The notes below the pieces were generated by a model, which saw only the letters and a list, made by a program, of their open reading frames with translations, did not search any database and was not told the origin of the DNA. A DNA stretch of 8,682 bases, from assembly GCA_005879655.1 (NCBI GenBank), contig VBJK01000174.1, positions 1 through 8,682 of the forward strand, given 5' to 3'. This DNA is from Chloroflexota bacterium (GTDB lineage Bacteria > Chloroflexota > Ktedonobacteria > Ktedonobacterales > Ktedonobacteraceae). Of the stretch, positions 5,275-8,682 are shown in pieces (the stretch's first letter is position 1; every line of letters starts with the position of its first letter). The position numbers and the translations under genes are program-made.

Positions 5275-5303
5275 TTGCAGCAATGAAACTGCCGTGTTAT
5301 ATT
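5275..5303 (+). promoter_or_regulatory. Promoter candidate for the Dna2-like gene
   Basis: TTGCAG (5275-5280), a 17-base spacer, then TATATT (5298-5303, five of six matches) preceded by TGT, which adds an extended -10. It starts six bases after the 41-bp inverted repeat and predicts a leader of about 75 bases. Just before the gene the leader carries A7-C-T6 (5355-5368), abutting the Shine-Dalgarno GGGGAGGG (5369-5376). Confidence 0.55.
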
Positions 5304-5384
5304 CAGTTGCAGCAAGCCGACGAAGTGCCAGAATTAACCTACGATCAGGGCGGCAAAAAAACTTTTTTGGGGAGGGCATCGCGC

Positions 5385-8300
5385 ATGGCAACACAGTACG
5401 TTGGCACAAAACGCGCATGTTTCCTGTGTATCCTATGCAGACAGGCATGCCAGGGGATAGAGTTGGCAGGCCGCATTATAGCCGCACTAGAACGTGTTAT
5501 CGATGGGGAGCGCACGCCCGCATTGCTCATCGATACTGGTACAGCACGCGTCGAACTCAGACTGCAAGATCAATATTACCGTAGCCTGGTACGCGAACTC
5601 AAAGCGCGTGGCAATGTGATTGGCACATACGAGTTACCATTACGTGTCTACCACCTGCCCACGCCGCCAACGGTTGTCGAATACAATGGCAAGCCTCGAC
5701 TCTGCTATCAAGGCAACGCCTATACACTAGCGGTGGTAGCCCCCGATATCCTGCTCAACATCACCGATCTTAACCAGGCCGAGTACTGCACGCGCCAACA
5801 CCTGCTCAACCGGCTCAGTCCTTCAGCACCTTCCGCAGCAACGATTCGCGGCAATATAGTGCATTATTGCTTCAAAGAACTGCTCAAAGAGCACGACCGG
5901 GGCCGAGCCAATGCGCTACAAGTTTCAATCCCAAACGGGTTGGGAAAGGACATTGGCCCCCTCCGCCTCCCCAGAAGGGAAGTACACACACCAAACCCTA
6001 ATGAGTCAAGTGAAAATGCACTAGACACACTACACCGCCACCTAGAACAGGCATTACAGCTCAATAGCCTCGACATGGCGCTAGCGAATGTCTCCCTTGA
6101 CGCCATGCGTGCTGACACGATGCCCCACCTGGAAAGTTTGGCTCACTGGTATGAAAACGAACGTGCTACACTCTGGGACATGCCGACCAGAGACCCGGCG
6201 CACTCTCCCCACACGGAAGGCAACCAGGTGCGAGCAGAGACCTTCCTGCTTGCACCTGAAATCGGTCTCCGTGGCCGCCTCGACCTGTTCTGGCAGCAAG
6301 CCAGTCGCCAACGGCTGCTAGAACTCAAAACGGGCGCTGCAACAGGAGACTTACCCAAAAGAGAGCATCGCTGGCAGGTACTCGGCTATCATGCGCTCTT
6401 AATAGTACGACGCGACTCGCAGATGAAAAAAGCATTGGCAACACTGCTTTATAGCGGCACGCCAGGACACGCGCAGGCCATTGGTATTCCTGCTACCATT
6501 CGTGAAATACAGCGTGTGAATGAAATACGCAATATTCTTATTCTTGAACACGTGACAGGTATCCCCTCAGCTCCCCCCGGTCCCTCACGCTGTACCCGCT
6601 GTTCCATGCTCAACCCATGCCAGCAGATCTCATCACTGCTGCAATGGCAGGCACCAGAACCGGAGCAGCACACAGCGCAACAATCAACAAACGAGACCAT
6701 AGCCAATATCTTGCGTCCTCGGTCCGTCAGTACAGATGAAGATCGTGCCTTTTTTGCCAAGTATTACCGGTTATTACAGCTAGAGGGACGTGCTGGTGAA
6801 GAGCAACAGGCCATGCTCTGGAAGCTCTCCGTCGCACAACGTTTAGAGCGTGGTACAGCGATTGCAGATCTAGAGCCACTGGACGAGCCGGTTGTGAACA
6901 AAGACGGTTGGGAGCAGACCTTTCGCTGTCCCAACACGTCAGAATTGCGCGATGGGGACGAAATCTTGCTCAGTAACGACGATCCTATTGCTGGCGAGGT
7001 CGTCACAGGCACTATTCTCAAGATCAGCTCCGAGCACGTCACCGTCTGGACCCGCGAATTGATCACCCACCCGACCTTGCTTGATCGCTATGATAACGAT
7101 ATCGTGCACGTACGCACACAGCAAAACCTGTTACGCTGGTTACAGAGCCATGCCCATTTACGCGACCTTGTCGCCGGAAAAGTACGTCCACGCTTCACCG
7201 AACGTCCTTTCGCTGGCAGAAGCGACTTTAACATGGAACAAAACCTTGCAGTTGCACGTGCCCTACAGATGCAAGATTATCTCTTAATTCATGGTCCACC
7301 AGGTACAGGTAAAACGAGCGTCATAGCAGAGATTGTATGCAGATTCTGTGATCAGGGACAACGTGTACTATTGGCGGCATTTACCAACCAAGCCATAGAC
7401 AATCTATTGAAACGTCTGGATAAAGAAGGTTGCCATGATTATCTGCGCCTGGGACATGAACGCAGCGTTGACGATCACGTCAAGCCACGCCTGCTTCAAA
7501 CACTGGTTGATGCGATTGCCGATCCGACCAGCGTACACAGCTTGCTGCACCTGACACCCATTGTTGCCTCAACCACCGCTACCTGGTCGTCTGACAAATA
7601 CTCACCTCCACCCTCGCAAGATGCGGAACACACTCTGGATGATCCAGGGTTACACTTCGACGTAGCGATTATTGATGAAGCGGGACAACTGACCGTCCCA
7701 GCGATACTAGGTGCACTCCGTTTTGCAAAAAAATTCATCCTAGTTGGCGATGAAAAACAGCTGCCACCGCTCGTCTTGAGCAAAACAGCTGCCGAACAGG
7801 GGCTAGCCATCTCGCTCTTTAGCAGCCTAAAAGTCCTGAACGATGAATACATACAGAAGCAACCATTGACCATCAGTGCCTGTGTTTCCCTGCGTACGCA
7901 ATATCGCATGAACAAATGGATTGCCAATTTCTCCTCGACTGTCTTTTACGAGAAACAACTGCTTGCCCACTCATCCATCGCCAACCGGAAATTAATGTTT
8001 CCCACCACTACCAATAAACAGAGCATCAGCCGTGAAGCACCCACTATCAGTCGAGCCATTCATCCTGCATTCCCACTAGTCTTTTTAGATGTGCAAGCAC
8101 TCACTACGCAACAAGCAAGCAGTATGCAATCTGATGGGGAAGCTATCGCTGAGCAGAGAGCAGACAAAAGAGATACCTATACCGAAACAAAAACCAGCAA
8201 TGAGGAAGCACAAGCGGTACGAGTGCTCGTTGCGGCGCTGCTAGCCAGGGGTATTGCTCAACGCGATATCGGCATCATTGCGCCTTACCGTGCCCAGGTT

Positions 8301-8636
8301 GCCAATATTCGTCGCCATCTGTTCACCCACGATCCTAGCTTGCCATGGCAAGCTCTAGCGATAGATTCGCCATTAAGCGTGGATACGGTGGATCGTTTTC
8401 AGGGCGGCGAACGTAGCGTCATTATTATGTCATTTGCCACTTCCAGCGAGCCGCAGCAGCAGAGTCAGCGCCGCGAATTTTTGCTCAATCCCCACCGCCT
8501 GAATGTTGCGTTGACGCGCGCACAATGTAAGTTGATACTGGTTGGTTGTGTTCCTGCGCTGGAAAATCTGCCTATTTTTTGTCGGCTGATTACGTATTGT
8601 CGGAGTATGAATACGGTAGTTGGTTATGGAATGTAG
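5385..8636 (+). CDS. Dna2-like protein: Cas4-type nuclease fused to SF1 helicase
   Basis: Product of 1083 residues, predicted to cut and unwind DNA ends or flaps. The ATG at 5385 has GGGGAGGG 8 bases upstream; the frame is open back to an ATG at 5244, but that lies inside the 41-bp repeat. A Cys-rich start (C12, C15, C18, C22) and an unrecognised stretch come first. The RecB/Cas4-type nuclease spans about 120-415: H160, D300 in RGRLDLF, E313-L-K315, Q331 to Y335, and four cysteines for an Fe-S cluster (C135, C403, C406, C412). A beta-rich linker (about 500-620) leads to the helicase: FNMEQNLAV Q-motif, Walker A GPPGTGKT (637-644), DEAG (764-767), GDEKQLPP (788-795), QYRM (839-842), VDRFQGGE (1002-1009) and NVALTRA (1040-1046). 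All motifs are intact, so both activities are expected. The order matches eukaryotic/archaeal Dna2. Role inferred: repair, replication or phage defence; no partner gene is adjacent. Confidence 0.92.
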   Translation: MATQYVGTKRACFLCILCRQACQGIELAGRIIAALERVIDGERTPALLIDTGTARVELRLQDQYYRSLVRELKARGNVIGTYELPLRVYHLPTPPTVVEYNGKPRLCYQGNAYTLAVVAPDILLNITDLNQAEYCTRQHLLNRLSPSAPSAATIRGNIVHYCFKELLKEHDRGRANALQVSIPNGLGKDIGPLRLPRREVHTPNPNESSENALDTLHRHLEQALQLNSLDMALANVSLDAMRADTMPHLESLAHWYENERATLWDMPTRDPAHSPHTEGNQVRAETFLLAPEIGLRGRLDLFWQQASRQRLLELKTGAATGDLPKREHRWQVLGYHALLIVRRDSQMKKALATLLYSGTPGHAQAIGIPATIREIQRVNEIRNILILEHVTGIPSAPPGPSRCTRCSMLNPCQQISSLLQWQAPEPEQHTAQQSTNETIANILRPRSVSTDEDRAFFAKYYRLLQLEGRAGEEQQAMLWKLSVAQRLERGTAIADLEPLDEPVVNKDGWEQTFRCPNTSELRDGDEILLSNDDPIAGEVVTGTILKISSEHVTVWTRELITHPTLLDRYDNDIVHVRTQQNLLRWLQSHAHLRDLVAGKVRPRFTERPFAGRSDFNMEQNLAVARALQMQDYLLIHGPPGTGKTSVIAEIVCRFCDQGQRVLLAAFTNQAIDNLLKRLDKEGCHDYLRLGHERSVDDHVKPRLLQTLVDAIADPTSVHSLLHLTPIVASTTATWSSDKYSPPPSQDAEHTLDDPGLHFDVAIIDEAGQLTVPAILGALRFAKKFILVGDEKQLPPLVLSKTAAEQGLAISLFSSLKVLNDEYIQKQPLTISACVSLRTQYRMNKWIANFSSTVFYEKQLLAHSSIANRKLMFPTTTNKQSISREAPTISRAIHPAFPLVFLDVQALTTQQASSMQSDGEAIAEQRADKRDTYTETKTSNEEAQAVRVLVAALLARGIAQRDIGIIAPYRAQVANIRRHLFTHDPSLPWQALAIDSPLSVDTVDRFQGGERSVIIMSFATSSEPQQQSQRREFLLNPHRLNVALTRAQCKLILVGCVPALENLPIFCRLITYCRSMNTVVGYGM

Positions 8637-8682
8637 AATAGGGCTACCACTCAGCAATCAGTGCAACTTGAATTTCTGACTG

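Noticed and set aside
5244..5384. Longer version of the Dna2-like protein starting at ATG 5244
   Set aside because: That ATG is inside the right arm of the 41-bp inverted repeat with no ribosome site, and the promoter candidate lies downstream of it. GGGGAGGG 8 bases before the ATG at 5385 is far better.
8637..8682. Terminator after the Dna2-like gene
   Set aside because: Only 46 bases remain; CACT and AGTG can pair over four bases but there is no GC stem or T run.

Overview
The window looks like ordinary chromosomal DNA from a bacterium of mixed base composition, probably a Chloroflexota member of the Ktedonobacteria type. This is an inference from protein style (GAF-only regulator, YflT-like membrane protein beside DnaA, Dna2-like Cas4/SF1 fusion, serine/threonine-rich lipoprotein) and not from a marker gene. 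There is no rRNA, tRNA, CRISPR array, transposase or phage gene.

Layout: the left end (1-949) is read leftward and holds the first 26 codons of a zinc-ribbon protein and a complete unrecognised lipoprotein gene. A divergent intergenic region (950-1314) separates it from a rightward block. That block starts with a full-length dnaA (1315-2859), followed 15 bases later by a small two-helix membrane protein with a YflT-like domain. A perfect 23-bp hairpin closes this pair. Next is about 490 bases without an assured gene. It contains a short tandem duplication, a strong-looking promoter, a 38-codon reading frame and a GC-rich hairpin, so a small or leader RNA is possible. A universal stress protein (3947-4453) and a GAF-only sensor protein (4587-5183) follow. 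The GAF stop codon lies inside a remarkable perfect 41-bp inverted repeat (5180-5269). Beyond it a new promoter appears to drive a 1083-residue Dna2-like enzyme (5385-8636), with a Cas4-type nuclease carrying a four-cysteine cluster fused to an SF1 helicase.

The genes do not form one recognisable pathway. Replication initiation (DnaA) and DNA end processing (Dna2-like) sit near stress or signal proteins (YflT-like, Usp, GAF), but each segment appears to have its own promoter or terminator, so joint function is speculation. The points most worth following are the 41-bp perfect hairpin, the extra ferredoxin-like cysteine motif at the N-terminus of the Dna2-like protein, the dnaA locus without dnaN or visible DnaA boxes, and the possible small RNA or attenuated leader before the Usp gene.
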